Positions 41,441 through 50,447 of a DNA stretch of 64,000 nt are shown here, piece after piece. Source of the stretch: Pseudotabrizicola sp. (GTDB lineage: Bacteria > Pseudomonadota > Alphaproteobacteria > Rhodobacterales > Rhodobacteraceae); assembly GCF_030684215.1 (NCBI RefSeq), contig NZ_JAUXOV010000074.1, forward strand, positions 111,408-175,407, written 5' to 3'. Every line of letters begins with the position of its first letter. Positions within the stretch are counted from its first letter, which is position 1. The position numbers and the translations under genes are program-made. The notes under the pieces are model-generated. The model saw nothing but the letters and a program-made list of their open reading frames with translations. It did no database searches and was not told the origin of the DNA.

Positions 41441-43093
41441 ATGAAACGGTTTGCCGCCCTGTTCACCGCATTGGAATCCACTCCCAAAACCGGCGAGAAA
41501 ACCGCCGCCCTTACCGAGTATTTCCGTACCGCGCCAGAGCCAGACCGGGTCTGGACCATCGCACTTTTGTCAGGCCGTCGCCCGAAACGGGCGGTCAATG
41601 CCACCGAATTGCGCCTTTGGGCGGCCCAAGCGGCGAATGTGCCGCTGTGGTTGTTTGAAGAATCTTACGCCGTTGCGGGCGATCTGGCCGAAACCATTGC
41701 CCACCTGCTACCCCCTGCCACGACCACCGCTGCGCCGTCGCTGGAGTCAACGGTGCGCGCGCTGATTGCCCTGACCGGGCGCGCCGAGACCGAGAGACGG
41801 GAGTTTGTCCTTGCCGCATGGCGCACGCTGGGGTCCGATGAGCGGTTCTTGTTTAACAAACTCCTGACCGGAGGCTTTCGGATGGGGGTCAGCCGGGGGC
41901 TGATGACGCGGGCCTTGGCGCAGGCAACAGGCGTTGACAATGCGGTGATGGCACACCGGCTGATGGGGGACTGGGATCCGGCGCACACGCTTTTTGGCGA
42001 TCTGACACAGGACGGCGGGGCCGAAACTGCTGCGCGACCCTATCCTTTTGCGCTGGCAAGCCCGCTCGAGTCGGGGCCAGACAGCCTTGGCGAACCCGAT
42101 GAGTATCTGGCCGAATGGAAATGGGATGGCATCCGGGGCCAGATCATCGCCCGAACAGGGGCTTTCGCGATCTGGAGCCGGGGGGAGGATCTGATCACCG
42201 ACCGCTTCCCCGAGTTCGCGCCCCTGCAGGACCATCTGCCCCCCGGCACCGTGCTGGACGGTGAAATTGTCGCTTGGGGTGGCACGGCCCCCCTTCCCTT
42301 TGCCGACCTGCAAAAGCGCATAGGCCGCAAGACGGTGCCCAGGAAACTGCTCGCCGAGGCGCCGGCATATTTTCTGGCATATGACCTGCTGGAAGACGGC
42401 GGCACCGACCTGCGCGATGCCCCGCTGTCGCACCGCCGCACGCGGTTGGAGGCGGTGCTGACCGCCCTGCCCCCCGGTCTGCCGCTTTCGGCCTCTCCGG
42501 TAACGACGGGCGATTGGACGCAATTGGCCAATCTGCGGGCAAGCGCGCGCGCACAGATGGCCGAGGGCCTGATGCTCAAACGTCTTGCCGCGCCTTATCA
42601 CACCGGGCGAAAACGGGGTGATTGGTGGAAATGGAAACTGGACCCGTTCACGGTGGATGCGGTGATGATCTATGCGCAATCGGGCCATGGGCGGCGGGCG
42701 AACCTGTTTAGCGATTTCACCTTTGCGCTGCGCGATGGCAATGATCTGGTGCCGTTCACCAAAGCCTATTCCGGCCTGACCGACGCCGAATTCGCCGAGA
42801 TCACCCGATGGGTCGGCAAGCACACGCTGGAACGCTTTGGCCCGGTGCGGCGCGTGACGCCGGAATTGGTGTTCGAGATCGGGTTTGAGGGGATACAGGC
42901 CAGCCCACGCCACAAATCAGGCATCGCGCTGCGCTTCCCGCGCATTCTGCGCTGGCGGCGTGACAAGGGTGTGGCGGAGATCGACACATTGGACGGCTTG
43001 CGGGACTTGCTGCGGCAGGTATCGGAGGCAGGGGCTTTACCCGCAGAGGGCTTAAAGACGGGGGCTTTGCCCCCGGACCCCCAGGATATTTAA
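41441..43093 (+). CDS. ATP-dependent DNA ligase (cisATP-type, bacterial LigB/LigC group)
   Basis: A 550-residue ligase. An N-terminal DNA-binding helical domain (about 1-190) is followed by the nucleotidyltransferase core, with the adenylated lysine in EWKWDGIR (Lys227), IWSRGEDLITDRFPE (III), LDGEIVAW (IIIa/IV) and GLMLKR then WWKWKLDP (V), and finally an OB-fold domain. It acts with the upstream exonuclease in a repair module. The usual third and fourth partners (Lhr-like helicase, PdeM phosphoesterase) are not here. The last dozen residues (KTGALPPDPQDI) are encoded by a GC hairpin and the GATATTT element, so the native end was probably earlier. Confidence 0.92.
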   Translation: MKRFAALFTALESTPKTGEKTAALTEYFRTAPEPDRVWTIALLSGRRPKRAVNATELRLWAAQAANVPLWLFEESYAVAGDLAETIAHLLPPATTTAAPSLESTVRALIALTGRAETERREFVLAAWRTLGSDERFLFNKLLTGGFRMGVSRGLMTRALAQATGVDNAVMAHRLMGDWDPAHTLFGDLTQDGGAETAARPYPFALASPLESGPDSLGEPDEYLAEWKWDGIRGQIIARTGAFAIWSRGEDLITDRFPEFAPLQDHLPPGTVLDGEIVAWGGTAPLPFADLQKRIGRKTVPRKLLAEAPAYFLAYDLLEDGGTDLRDAPLSHRRTRLEAVLTALPPGLPLSASPVTTGDWTQLANLRASARAQMAEGLMLKRLAAPYHTGRKRGDWWKWKLDPFTVDAVMIYAQSGHGRRANLFSDFTFALRDGNDLVPFTKAYSGLTDAEFAEITRWVGKHTLERFGPVRRVTPELVFEIGFEGIQASPRHKSGIALRFPRILRWRRDKGVAEIDTLDGLRDLLRQVSEAGALPAEGLKTGALPPDPQDI

Positions 43094-43107
43094 GAACAGA
43101 AAATGGG
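43060..43107 (+). repeat. GC hairpin plus GGATATTT element with AAGAACAGAAAATGG tail
   Basis: GGGGGCTTTGCCCCC (43060-43074) precedes AGGATATTTAAGAACAGAAA and TGGG. Its TAA is the stop codon of the ligase. The tail is identical to the copy at 14719-14746. Confidence 0.65.
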
Positions 43108-43173
43108 CAGTGGGTTGCCTTTTGCTGGGGGCGGCCCCTATTTGAGTCACAGACAGCTTTGTAAGGATGGCCG

Positions 43174-45000
43174 ATGACCCTGCCGATGCCCAGACCCGTT
43201 TTTGATGCCAATGCAAGCTCTGGTGGGTTTGGCGACCTGCCGGACTGGGATTTGCGCGATCTGTATCCTGCACCGGAGTCGTCTGAATTTGCAGCGGACA
43301 TGGCGTGGCTGGAGACGGCTTGCGCCGCATTTGCCGCCGATTATGAGGGCAAGCTTTCGGGGCTGGATGCGGGCGCCATGTTGGCCTGTGTGTTGGCTTA
43401 TGAGAGGATCGATATTGTTGCCGGGCGGCTGATGTCTTTTGCGGGCCTGCGGTATTACCAGAACACGATGGACAGCGACCGCGCCAAATTCATTGCCGAT
43501 GTGCAGGACAAGATCACCACCTTTACCACCCCGTTGGTGTTTTTCAGTCTAGAGTTCAATCGGCTGGAAGACAGCCAGCTTGACGGGCTGCTCGCCGCGA
43601 ATTCTGACCTTGCGCGCTATAGGCCGGTATTTGACCGGATGCGCGCGATGCGGCCGCATCAGCTGTCAGATGAGCTGGAAAAGTTCTTGCACGACGAATC
43701 CGTTGTGGGGGCGAGTGCGTGGAACAAGCTGTTTGACGAGACCATGGCCGGGCTGATGTTCCGCGTGGAGGGCGAAGCGGATGAGCTGAACCTTGAGGCC
43801 ACTTTGAACCTGCTGACCGACCCTGTGCGCGCAAAGCGCGAGGCAGCAGCACGGGCCTTGGCGGAGGTGTTTGACAAGCATATCAAACTGTTTGCGCGGG
43901 TACACAACACGCTGGCCAAGGAAAAGGAAATCCATGACCGCTGGCGCAAGATGCCCAGCCCACAGCATGGGCGGCATCTGTCGAACCATGTGGAGCCCGA
44001 GGTGGTGGAGGCGCTGCGCAATGCGGTGGTCGCGGCCTATCCGAAGCTGAGCCACCGTTATTACCGGCTGAAAGCCAAGTGGCTGGGGCTGGAGCGGTTG
44101 CAGGTCTGGGACCGCAATGCGCCCTTGGCGCTGGAGGCCCCAAAGGTGGTGAACTGGGACGAGGCAACGCAAATGGTCCTGGGCGCTTATGGCGATTTTG
44201 CGCCGGAGATGGCCGATCTGGCCAAGCCTTTCTTTGAAAAGGGCTGGATTGATGCCGGGGTAAAGCCGGGCAAGGCGCCGGGCGCTTTTGCACACCCAAC
44301 CGTTTCCACCGTGCATCCTTATGTCATGCTGAACTACATGGGCAAGCCGCGCGATGTGATGACACTGGCGCATGAGCTGGGCCACGGCGTGCATCAGGTT
44401 CTGGCTGCGGGTCAAGGTGAATTGTTGTCATCCACCCCGCTGACACTGGCCGAAACCGCATCCGTGTTTGGCGAGATGCTGACCTTCCGCAAGCTGCTGG
44501 ATGGGGCCAAGACCAAAGCCGAGCGCAAGACGCTGCTGGCAGGCAAGGTTGAGGACATGATCAATACGGTCGTGCGCCAGATCGCGTTCTACGATTTTGA
44601 ATGCAAACTGCATGCTGCGCGGGCCGAAGGCGAATTGACGCCGGATGACATCAACGCGTTATGGATGAGCGTACAGGCGCAATCTCTGGGTGATGCCTTT
44701 GATTTCATGGACGGATATGAAACCTTTTGGGCCTATATCCCGCATTTCGTGCATTCGCCGTTCTATGTCTATGCCTATGCCTTTGGCGACGGATTGGTGA
44801 ACGCGCTGTATGCGGCCTATGAAGGCGGCTTGCCTGATTTTGAGGCCAAGTATTTCGATATGCTGAAAGCCGGCGGATCAAAGCACCACAAAGAACTGCT
44901 TGCGCCCTTTGGCCTTGATGCCTCGGACCCAAAATTCTGGGACAAGGGCTTGTCGATGATTGCGGGCTTCATCGACGAGTTGGAGGCGATGGAGGACTGA
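43174..45000 (+). CDS. pepF: oligoendopeptidase F (M3 family zinc peptidase)
   Basis: A 608-residue cytoplasmic metallopeptidase that degrades oligopeptides. The zinc motif LAHELGHGVHQ lies near residue 400, and the third ligand lies in the downstream ETASVFGEMLTF helix. The N-terminal PepF-type helical domain (WDLRDLYPAPESSEF...) and C-terminal FWAYIPHFVHSPFYVYAYAFGD block match PepF/M3B. The length is typical. It is not obviously in an operon: the ligase ends 80 bases upstream, and the next gene converges with three bases between the stops. Confidence 0.95.
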   Translation: MTLPMPRPVFDANASSGGFGDLPDWDLRDLYPAPESSEFAADMAWLETACAAFAADYEGKLSGLDAGAMLACVLAYERIDIVAGRLMSFAGLRYYQNTMDSDRAKFIADVQDKITTFTTPLVFFSLEFNRLEDSQLDGLLAANSDLARYRPVFDRMRAMRPHQLSDELEKFLHDESVVGASAWNKLFDETMAGLMFRVEGEADELNLEATLNLLTDPVRAKREAAARALAEVFDKHIKLFARVHNTLAKEKEIHDRWRKMPSPQHGRHLSNHVEPEVVEALRNAVVAAYPKLSHRYYRLKAKWLGLERLQVWDRNAPLALEAPKVVNWDEATQMVLGAYGDFAPEMADLAKPFFEKGWIDAGVKPGKAPGAFAHPTVSTVHPYVMLNYMGKPRDVMTLAHELGHGVHQVLAAGQGELLSSTPLTLAETASVFGEMLTFRKLLDGAKTKAERKTLLAGKVEDMINTVVRQIAFYDFECKLHAARAEGELTPDDINALWMSVQAQSLGDAFDFMDGYETFWAYIPHFVHSPFYVYAYAFGDGLVNALYAAYEGGLPDFEAKYFDMLKAGGSKHHKELLAPFGLDASDPKFWDKGLSMIAGFIDELEAMED

Positions 45001-45003
45001 CCT

Positions 45004-45825
45004 TCAGAACCGGTTTGCCCGGCGCTCCATAAGACTGGAAAGGTGGGCGAGCATCAGTTGCTCGGCCGCCTCGGCAGAGTTCGCGACGGCATCTGCGCCT
45101 GTCAGGGCCAGAAGCTCGGGCTCCTCCGTGGTGATTGCGCCGCCGATCATCACCCAGACGCCCGGAATATGCGCGCGCAATGCAACCACAAGCCGGGTAA
45201 GTGGCAATGTCATCTCTGCCGAAGTGGCTCCAAGTGCCACAGTGATCGGCGCCCGGCGCTCTATTTCCTGAATAAGCGCATCATGATCGTCGCGGGACAC
45301 CAATTCAATTTCCCAGCCCCGACGCCGCAAATCATCTGCCGTCATTGTCAGGCCGATCATATGGCTTTCTTGTGGGCAGGGTGCGAATATGGCGTGCTGA
45401 CCCGGCTTGCGGTCTGATATCCGCACAAAAACCTCGCGCAGATCGTTCATGATCTGCCAGACGCGATGCGAAGTCCGCAGCATGTCTGGCATGGCGACAT
45501 CATCCTTCGCCCAAGTATGACCGACCTGATCAACAGCCCCTGCCACCAGCCCGTAATACAGCGTATCGACAGGCATCCCGCCAAGCCGGGCATCACGTAC
45601 AAAATCGGCGGCAGCGGCATCGTCGTCGCACAACAGCGCTTCACACAAGAGCGCGATTTTTGGCGCAGTCGCCTCGACCCGATCCCGTCGGGCCTGAGCC
45701 GCCACGCGCAAGATCACCTCTTGCGCAAAGGAGTGCACGATGGCCGTTGAAGGCAAGGACCGCATAGCCTCGGGGCCAAAGGCCCATCCGGCATCAGCGG
45801 AAAACGCTGGAAAACGTGTCGCCAT
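45004..45825 (-). CDS. cobalamin-binding regulator, AerR/PpaA-like
   Basis: A 273-residue soluble protein. An N-terminal helical B12-binding-2-like segment (about 60-130, VDQVGHTWAKDDVAMPDMLRTSHRVWQ) precedes a Rossmann-type B12-binding domain, with ESHMIGLTMTADDLRRRGWEIEL near residue 157 providing the candidate axial His and VWVMIGGAITTEEPELLALTGAD the late loop. In Rhodobacter such proteins (AerR, PpaA) sense cobalamin and light and modulate photosynthesis genes. No bacteriochlorophyll or ppsR gene is nearby, so the role here is open. An inverted repeat GTTGAC-N7-GTCAAC lies about 100 bases upstream. Confidence 0.75.
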   Translation of the reverse strand: MATRFPAFSADAGWAFGPEAMRSLPSTAIVHSFAQEVILRVAAQARRDRVEATAPKIALLCEALLCDDDAAAADFVRDARLGGMPVDTLYYGLVAGAVDQVGHTWAKDDVAMPDMLRTSHRVWQIMNDLREVFVRISDRKPGQHAIFAPCPQESHMIGLTMTADDLRRRGWEIELVSRDDHDALIQEIERRAPITVALGATSAEMTLPLTRLVVALRAHIPGVWVMIGGAITTEEPELLALTGADAVANSAEAAEQLMLAHLSSLMERRANRF

Positions 45826-45925
45826 GTCTGGTCACTTTGAACTTGGGCCACGTGTCAATCTGGCCGCGAGGCCTTGGGACACGGAGCAATTCTCCCCCCG
45901 GACGATTCCCGTCCTTGGAGAGAGT

Positions 45926-45944
45926 GTTGACGAAATGTGTCAAC
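45926..45944. promoter_or_regulatory. inverted repeat GTTGAC-N7-GTCAAC upstream of the B12-binding regulator
   Basis: Perfect 6-bp arms (45926-45931 and 45939-45944) with a 7-base centre, in the 193-base gap between a dehydrogenase gene and the regulator gene. TTGACA on the minus strand could also be a -35 box. It does not match TGT-N12-ACA (PpsR) or an FNR box. Confidence 0.35.
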
Positions 45945-46018
45945 CTGTCCAGCCAAGTTTTGCAGAACATCTGCGCCACAACACATGCTGCAGCGCAGAG
46001 AATTTGCGGATTTTTGCC

Positions 46019-47011
46019 TTACAGGCTGATCTCTACCGCCACTTCCAGCGCGCGATCCATCATGGCTTGCGTGCCGCGCACAAATTCCAGAGGGCACGGA
46101 TAGGCGGCCCCGGTGCGGACGCTGCGACCAAAGGCTTCGACCTGAAGTTTGTAGTGGTTTGCGGTCGGGAAACGGTCGGTGATCACGCGCTGATCGGGCA
46201 GATGCAGCTCTGCCTCGGCCACATCATGCACATTGGCGTTGAAAGGTGCCGACCCCACTCGGATCATGCCCTTGTCGCCCTGAAACACCACCTCTTGCCG
46301 GTTCGCCAGCCGCATCGACGTCATCGAGCGATAAGTGAAGCGACCCGTCGGGCCCTGCATCATGGCGTTGACATCAGCAAACACCTCGACCCCGGCTTCC
46401 ATGATCACGCGGGCGGCGACAGTTTCGGGTTCAGCACCGGTCACAAAGCGCATCGAACCAAGCGTGTAGACCCCGATATCCCGCAAAGACCCGCCGCCGG
46501 TGTCGGGGCGGTTGCGGATATTGCCCGGCTCGGCCGCGTTGTTATAGCTGAAGGCCGCATCGACGTGGCGAAGTTGGCCGATCTTGCCCGCCTCCAGCCA
46601 CTCTTTCGCGCGGTGCCATTGCGGATGATGCACGATCATGAACGCCTCGGCCGCCAGCAACCCGCTGGCATCGCGGGCGGCGATGATCTGGTCAATCTGA
46701 TCAGCGCGCAAGGCGATAGGTTTTTCAGTCAGCACATGCTTGCCGGCGGCCAGCGCCTTGAGCGTCCATTCCACATGCAGGTGATTGGGCAGCGGCACAT
46801 AAACCGCATCGATCGTCGGATCGGCAAGCAACGCATCATAGCTGGAATGCACCTGCAAGCCGGGGCAAAAAGCGCGGAAGGCTTCGGCCTTGGCCGGGTC
46901 AGAAGTTGCAAGCGCTGCAAGTTCGGCCCCCTCGGCGGCATGGATGGCCGGTGCCATATGCTCACGCGCGAATTTGGCCGCGCCAAGCACGCCCCAACGA
47001 ACTGGTTTCAT
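46019..47011 (-). CDS. Gfo/Idh/MocA family NAD(P)-dependent oxidoreductase
   Basis: A 330-residue dehydrogenase. The N-terminal Rossmann fold carries RWGVLGAAKFAREHMAPAI (nucleotide loop), AVYVPLPNHLHVEWTLKALAAGKHVLTEKPIAL has the conserved catalytic Lys of EKP, and the C-terminal sheet includes GGGSLRDIGVYTLGSMRFVTG (equivalent of the D-x-x-x-H helix, here with Tyr). Members act on sugars, inositols or biliverdin-like substrates; the substrate is not predictable. The start at 47011 follows AGGGAGAAGC. It stands 83 bases after pmtA on the same strand. Confidence 0.9.
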   Translation of the reverse strand: MKPVRWGVLGAAKFAREHMAPAIHAAEGAELAALATSDPAKAEAFRAFCPGLQVHSSYDALLADPTIDAVYVPLPNHLHVEWTLKALAAGKHVLTEKPIALRADQIDQIIAARDASGLLAAEAFMIVHHPQWHRAKEWLEAGKIGQLRHVDAAFSYNNAAEPGNIRNRPDTGGGSLRDIGVYTLGSMRFVTGAEPETVAARVIMEAGVEVFADVNAMMQGPTGRFTYRSMTSMRLANRQEVVFQGDKGMIRVGSAPFNANVHDVAEAELHLPDQRVITDRFPTANHYKLQVEAFGRSVRTGAAYPCPLEFVRGTQAMMDRALEVAVEISL

Positions 47012-47094
47012 CTGCTTCTCTCCCTGATAGCGCAATCAGACTAGCTGCTTGGGGCGACGGGGGGAAGCCACTTCAACACTGCCGTCAAGGCGCG

Positions 47095-47718
47095 TCAGTC
47101 TTTGCGAAACCGCATCAGGGTCATCATGCCAAGGGGCGGCAACGCAGTTTCCTCAATCAGGGTCAGTCCGCGCGTCTGGGTCACGGTGCTGCGCTTGAAA
47201 TCGGAATGCCAGCCCAGACGGTCAGCAAAGGGAGCAAACACCCGCTCCAACCATGGCAGCGCACCTTTGTCCTGCGGGTCACGGGCGAAGTGGTTGACCA
47301 TTACAATGGTTCCGCCGGGGCGCAGCACGCGGGCCATTTCGGCCATCACCCGCTCAGGTTCGGGCACCACCGACATGATGTGCAGGGCGCTGATATGATC
47401 AAAGCTGTTGTCGGGGAATTCAAGCGTGCGCGCATCCATCAGCCGCAAGGCTTCGACATTGCCAAGGCCAAGTTCCGAAACCTTTTCGCGGGCCTTTTCC
47501 AGCATTTCCTCGCTGGCATCGATGCCTGTCACCGACACTTCAGGGCGAAAGGCAGGCAAAGTCAGACCAGTGCCCACCCCGACCTCTAACACACGCCCGC
47601 CAAGACCGTTCAGCACAGACACCGCCCGCCGCCGCCCGACCCGCGTGATCACACCGAATGTGGCGTCATAGATCGGGGCCCAGCGGGCATAGGATTTGCG
47701 AACGGCTTGAATATCCAT
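47095..47718 (-). CDS. pmtA: phosphatidylethanolamine N-methyltransferase
   Basis: A 207-residue class I SAM methyltransferase resembling R. sphaeroides PmtA, which methylates phosphatidylethanolamine three times to give phosphatidylcholine. SAM motif I VLEVGVGTGLTLP, motif II TGIDASEEML and post-motifs DNSFDHISALHIMSVVPEPERVMAEMARVLRPGGTIVMVNHF are clear. The final LPPLGMMTLMRFRKD matches the family end. It directly follows pssA (stop and start one base apart) in a psd-pssA-pmtA set, which strongly supports the lipid assignment over ubiquinone-type methylation. A GTG at 47730 is an unlikely alternative start. Confidence 0.88.
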   Translation of the reverse strand: MDIQAVRKSYARWAPIYDATFGVITRVGRRRAVSVLNGLGGRVLEVGVGTGLTLPAFRPEVSVTGIDASEEMLEKAREKVSELGLGNVEALRLMDARTLEFPDNSFDHISALHIMSVVPEPERVMAEMARVLRPGGTIVMVNHFARDPQDKGALPWLERVFAPFADRLGWHSDFKRSTVTQTRGLTLIEETALPPLGMMTLMRFRKD

Positions 47719-47719
47719 G

Positions 47720-48475
47720 TCAGACGACACTCCTTAGGGAACGCGCACTTTTGCGCCAGAGAACCAGAATTGCCACCAGATACACCAGATCCAGCAACAG
47801 AAGTGTGACCCACGGATAGGTCAGCAAGGCTGCAATCACCGCAACCGAACCAACCAGTACGAACCGGGCGTTTTCGGCATAGATCCTGACCCCCTTGAAA
47901 GAGGGCGTTGGCATCCGGGAAATCATCAGCGCACCGACAAAGACCATCCAGATCGCGACCGCCCAAGGCGGCAGGCGCAAAGCATTGTCAAAGCCATAGG
48001 CCAGATAGATGGGCAATAACGCCAGCATGGCCCCTGCGGGCGACGGCACGCCGACAAAGCCTGTGGGCTTATCCTCGCCTTCAGGCAGGCGGTTGCCCAC
48101 GTTAAAGCGCGCAAGACGCAGCATGCAGCAGACTGCATAGATAAGCACCGCGATCCAACCCAGCGAGGTATCAGCACGCATGCCCCAGTAATACAGCACC
48201 AGGGCCGGGGTGACGCCAAAGTTGACCAGATCACACAGACTGTCCAACTCTGCCCCGATGGCGCTTTCCGATTTCAGCATCCGCGCCAACCGCCCGTCGA
48301 TCCCGTCCAGTGCGGCGGCAAGACCGATCAGTGCGACAGCCCAGCCAAAACTCCCCTCGACCGCCATGCGAATGGCGGTCAGCCCGGCGCAAAGCGCGAG
48401 AATGGAAATCAGGTTCGGCAAAAGATACAAAAGCGGCATCTTGCGCCGGGGCGGCGTAACGGGTTCTTCGGTCAT
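47720..48475 (-). CDS. pssA: CDP-diacylglycerol--serine O-phosphatidyltransferase
   Basis: A 251-residue integral membrane CDP-alcohol phosphatidyltransferase. The signature D-G-x2-A-R-x8-G-x3-D-x3-D appears as [33 protein letters not shown] (residues 56-88). About seven hydrophobic helices and the [11 protein letters not shown] region match type II PssA. It makes phosphatidylserine for the adjacent decarboxylase. Its start overlaps the psd stop by four bases. Confidence 0.95.
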   Translation of the reverse strand: MTEEPVTPPRRKMPLLYLLPNLISILALCAGLTAIRMAVEGSFGWAVALIGLAAALDGIDGRLARMLKSESAIGAELDSLCDLVNFGVTPALVLYYWGMRADTSLGWIAVLIYAVCCMLRLARFNVGNRLPEGEDKPTGFVGVPSPAGAMLALLPIYLAYGFDNALRLPPWAVAIWMVFVGALMISRMPTPSFKGVRIYAENARFVLVGSVAVIAALLTYPWVTLLLLDLVYLVAILVLWRKSARSLRSVV

Positions 48476-49164
48476 TCGGTCCGGCTCACGGTCTGTGGCA
48501 GATCGCGGCCCAGCACTGCCAGCACGGTTTCACCGGCGACCATTGTCTGACCGATGGCGACTTGCGGGGTCACGCCTTCGGGCAGGTAAACATCGACGCG
48601 GCTGCCAAAGCGGATCAGGCCAAAGCGTTCGCCAGTGCGCATCCCCTGCCCTTCAGACACCCACCACATGATGCGACGCGCAACCAGACCTGCAATCTGC
48701 ACCACGGCAATCTGGCGGCCATCGGGCAGATCAATGCGCAGCGAATTGCGTTCATTATCCACCGACGCCTTGTCAAGAGATGCGTTCAGAAACTTGCCGG
48801 GGCGATAGCCCATCGCGCCGATGGTGCCAGCGATAGGCGCGCGGTTCACATGGCAGTTGAACACGTTCATGAACACCGACACCCGCACAAGTGCCTCTGG
48901 CCCCATGCCCAGTTCTTCGGGCGGCACTGCGCATTCGATCAGGCTGATCACCCCATCGGCGGGTGATACCAGAATACCAGCACCCTGCGGCACGGACCGT
49001 TTGGGGTCGCGGAAAAAGTAGTAGCACCAGACCGTCAGCCCGACGCCGATCCAGCCCAAAGGCTCCCACAGCCAGAACAGCACAAGGGTTATTGCGGCGA
49101 AGATCGCCACGAATTTATACCCCTCGGGGTGCATCGGCTTTAGAAATGTGCCCAGCATGGTCAT
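48472..49164 (-). CDS. psd: phosphatidylserine decarboxylase (proenzyme)
   Basis: A 230-residue PSD of the short alphaproteobacterial type, which converts phosphatidylserine to phosphatidylethanolamine. A membrane-embedded N-terminus ([24 protein letters not shown]) is followed by [10 protein letters not shown] and [16 protein letters not shown]. Self-cleavage at Gly-Ser in [13 protein letters not shown] would create the pyruvoyl cofactor. A frame extends to 49212, but the ATG at 49164 follows AAGGA. It is the first gene of psd-pssA-pmtA, so the operon runs along the pathway out of order but complete for PS, PE and PC. Confidence 0.95.
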   Translation of the reverse strand: MTMLGTFLKPMHPEGYKFVAIFAAITLVLFWLWEPLGWIGVGLTVWCYYFFRDPKRSVPQGAGILVSPADGVISLIECAVPPEELGMGPEALVRVSVFMNVFNCHVNRAPIAGTIGAMGYRPGKFLNASLDKASVDNERNSLRIDLPDGRQIAVVQIAGLVARRIMWWVSEGQGMRTGERFGLIRFGSRVDVYLPEGVTPQVAIGQTMVAGETVLAVLGRDLPQTVSRTE

Positions 49165-49340
49165 GGTTGGTCCGGTCCTTTCAACCTCAGGCTGAGGACG
49201 TAGCCTGCCCACTCGACAGGGGCAAACAAAAACGACGCATCAGCCGACAAAAACGTCATATCTTCGGCGGACGCCCGCCGTTTGTGCTGGGAGTCGTAGC
49301 GGTCCACGCGGGTAAGGCCAAGGGGGTCCAGACATGCAAA

Positions 49341-49364
49341 AGGCGGCCCGATCAGGGGCCGCCT
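49341..49364 (-). terminator. terminator of rpoH
   Basis: Stem AGGCGGCCC/GGGCCGCCT (49341-49349/49356-49364), 9 bp with a six-base loop, followed on the minus strand by TTTGC. It lies 23 bases after the rpoH stop. Confidence 0.75.
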
Positions 49365-49386
49365 CTTTTCTTGGTCGCGGGTGGGG

Positions 49387-50280
49387 TCAGCCAGGAACGA
49401 CCATCCCCTTGCCCTTGGCCAGTTCGCGCATCTTGTTTTGCAGCTTTTCAAAAGCCCGCACCTCAATCTGGCGGATACGTTCGCGGCTGACCGAGTGCTT
49501 TTCAGACAGCGTTTCCAGCGTCACAGGTTCATCCGCCAGACGCCGCTGCATCAGGATTTCCTTTTCCCGATCATTCAGAACCGACATGGCCTTCACCAGC
49601 AGACGGCGGCGAATATCCATCTCGTCGCTTTCGGCATAGGCTTCGGCCTGATTGCTGTTTTCATCTTCCAGCCAATCCTGCCACTGCGCGCCGCCATCTT
49701 CGGACCCGACAGTTGCGTTCAAAGACGCATCCGCACCTGCCATGCGGCGGTTCATGGCGATGACCTCTTCTTCGGTCACCGACAGATCCTTGGCGATCTG
49801 AGCCACGTTTTCGGGGCGCATATCGCCCTCTTCCAACGCGCCCAGTTTGGCCTTGGCCTTGCGCAGGTTGAAAAATAGCTTCTTCTGCGCCGAGGTGGTG
49901 CCCAGCTTCACAAGGCTCCACGAGCGCAGGATGTATTCTTGAATGCTGGCGCGGATCCACCACATGGCATAGGTCGCCAGCCGGAAGCCGCGTTCCGGGT
50001 CAAACCGTTTGACCGCCTGCATCAGGCCGACGTTCGCCTCTGAAATCACCTCGGCCTGCGGCAGACCATAGCCGCGATAGCCCATGGCAATCTTGGCCGC
50101 AAGCCGCAGGTGACTGGTCACCAGCTTGTGCGCCGATGCGCTGTCCTGCCGGTCAACCCAAGCCTTGGCCAGCATGTATTCTTCTTCCGGTTCCAGCAGC
50201 GGAAATTTGCGGATTTCCTGCATGTATCGGTTCAAGCCCTGTTCCGGGCTTGGTGCGGGTAGGTTGGTATAGGTGCTCAT
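49387..50280 (-). CDS. rpoH: RNA polymerase heat-shock sigma factor RpoH
   Basis: A 297-residue sigma-32-type factor. Region 1.2/2 starts GLNRYMQEIRKFPLLEPEEEYMLA. Region 2.4 is RGFRLATYAMWWIRASIQEYILRSWSLVK. The diagnostic RpoH box QKKLFFNLRKAKAKL follows, and region 4.2 is VTLETLSEKHSVSRERIRQIEVRAFEKLQ. Rhodobacter has two paralogues, RpoHI and RpoHII; region 2.4 alone does not separate them here, though RpoHI seems likelier. The ATG at 50280 follows AGGGGGCG. It could drive the sigma-32-like promoter before the sRNA array at the start of the window. Confidence 0.95.
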   Translation of the reverse strand: MSTYTNLPAPSPEQGLNRYMQEIRKFPLLEPEEEYMLAKAWVDRQDSASAHKLVTSHLRLAAKIAMGYRGYGLPQAEVISEANVGLMQAVKRFDPERGFRLATYAMWWIRASIQEYILRSWSLVKLGTTSAQKKLFFNLRKAKAKLGALEEGDMRPENVAQIAKDLSVTEEEVIAMNRRMAGADASLNATVGSEDGGAQWQDWLEDENSNQAEAYAESDEMDIRRRLLVKAMSVLNDREKEILMQRRLADEPVTLETLSEKHSVSRERIRQIEVRAFEKLQNKMRELAKGKGMVVPG

Positions 50281-50447
50281 CTTTCGCCCCCTGTTAGCCC
50301 CGGTGCCATCAGCCCCCGAGGGACCGCATAACCTAAGGTCTGTGCGCCGCCCCTGCAAGGGCTCGGCCTATCATGCAAAGATTAACGCCCGATGAAGGTA
50401 TTTCCGTTCCCTGAGTGAAGGATTGTGTCCGGCTAATCACGCGAATG

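Noticed and set aside
45841..46018. PpsR/CrtJ site (TGT-N12-ACA) before the AerR-like gene
   Set aside because: Each TGT in the gap was checked and none has ACA twelve bases on.
45740..47044. Plus-strand frame of 434 codons
   Set aside because: Antisense to the Gfo/Idh/MocA gene and the upstream gap, with no start signal or domain.
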